From Flexibacter flexilis DSM 6793 (GTDB lineage: Bacteria; Bacteroidota; Bacteroidia; Cytophagales; Flexibacteraceae), in the NCBI RefSeq assembly GCF_900112255.1, contig NZ_FOLE01000001.1, forward strand, positions 310,001 to 374,000: a stretch of 64,000 bases of DNA, written 5' to 3'. The notes beneath the pieces were generated by a model. It saw nothing but the letters and a program-made list of their open reading frames with translations, did no database searches and was not told where the DNA came from. Both the position numbers and the translations under genes were made by a program. Shown one piece after another: positions 63,838 through 64,000 of this stretch; the stretch's first letter is position 1, and every line of letters starts with the position of its first letter.

Positions 63838-64000
63838 ATGGAAAATCAAGACCACTATAAAGCACTTATCGACTATTTCAAACAAATCACGACTTTAGAT
63901 GAAAATGAAGAACAATTGGTTCGTGAGTTATTTGTTTATAATAGCTATAACCGTAAAGAATTCTTATTGAAAGAGGGCGAAATATGCCGTCAATTTAATT
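63838..64000 (+). CDS. Crp/Fnr family regulator, 5' part only
   Basis: The ATG at 63838 starts MENQDHYKALIDYFKQITTL, followed by VRELFVYNSYNRKEFLLKEG, the beginning of a cyclic-nucleotide-binding fold. The window ends after 54 codons. The N-terminal pattern matches the short Crp/Fnr regulators that are abundant in Bacteroidota. It is a second, distinct member besides the one at 36395. Confidence 0.8.
   Translation, partial: MENQDHYKALIDYFKQITTLDENEEQLVRELFVYNSYNRKEFLLKEGEICRQFN

Overview
The window is a chromosomal stretch of a Bacteroidota bacterium, most likely of the Cytophagales group. The evidence is a gliding-type adhesin with a type B type IX secretion (T9SS) sorting domain next to a PorP/SprF protein and an OmpA/PD40 protein, a GLPGLI protein paired with a TonB-dependent receptor, Bacteroidota-style promoters (TTTG ... 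TAnnTTTG) and no clear Shine-Dalgarno sites. The first and last genes (guaA and a Crp/Fnr regulator) are cut by the window ends. One tRNA (Ser-UGA) and no rRNA were found. Starts were moved inward from the longest open frame wherever family N-termini, signal peptides or promoters supported it.

Layout. 1-1.3 kb: guaA. 1.3-6 kb: an AT-rich accessory island with a large LRR-Roc-COR-TIR protein facing away from a SUKH (SMI1/KNR4)-NADAR gene pair. Two diverged copies of a ~70-bp hairpin element bracket the pair. 6-12.1 kb: an MFS transporter, an exported aspartic protease followed by an S41 peptidase, a DapB-like reductase and a luciferase-like oxidoreductase. 12.2-14.5 kb: an AT-rich lipoprotein with two methyltransferase-like units. 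14.8-21.4 kb: a CoA-transferase and an EmrB-EmrA-TolC-like efflux operon with a divergent AraC regulator. 21.5-28.9 kb: housekeeping genes (queA, a low-molecular-weight phosphatase, DUF58, lipB, serS, hslU).

29.1-34 kb: a five-gene surface-polysaccharide operon (Wzm-like permease, glycosyltransferase, sugar aminotransferase, acyltransferase, Wzt-like ATPase). 34-38.3 kb: a LytS-type histidine kinase overlapping a CDF metal transporter, a Crp/Fnr regulator and PhoH. 38.6-45.8 kb: the T9SS adhesin-SprF-OmpA triad. 45.9-53.3 kb: an alpha/beta hydrolase, an AhpD-like protein, tRNA-Ser, a 1409-residue exported TPR-CHAT protein, a predicted beta-barrel and a metallophosphoesterase lipoprotein. 53.7-59 kb: a PBP4-type carboxypeptidase, then a TonB-dependent receptor with its GLPGLI partner. 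59.6-64 kb: a solitary XylF-like sugar-binding lipoprotein, apaG, an unknown lipoprotein, icd, a tautomerase and a truncated Crp/Fnr regulator.

The best candidate for an undescribed system is the 1.3-6 kb island. It joins a TIR-tipped Roco GTPase, whose sensor arm contains near-identical 66-bp DNA repeats, to a NADAR (ADP-ribose-related) enzyme and a SUKH immunity-type protein, set beside recurring hairpin elements. Other points of interest are the tandem methyltransferase-TPR lipoprotein, the kinase/CDF overlap with a cysteine tail, an apparent frameshift at the start of the GLPGLI gene, and two families of intergenic hairpins with conserved cores and variable arms.
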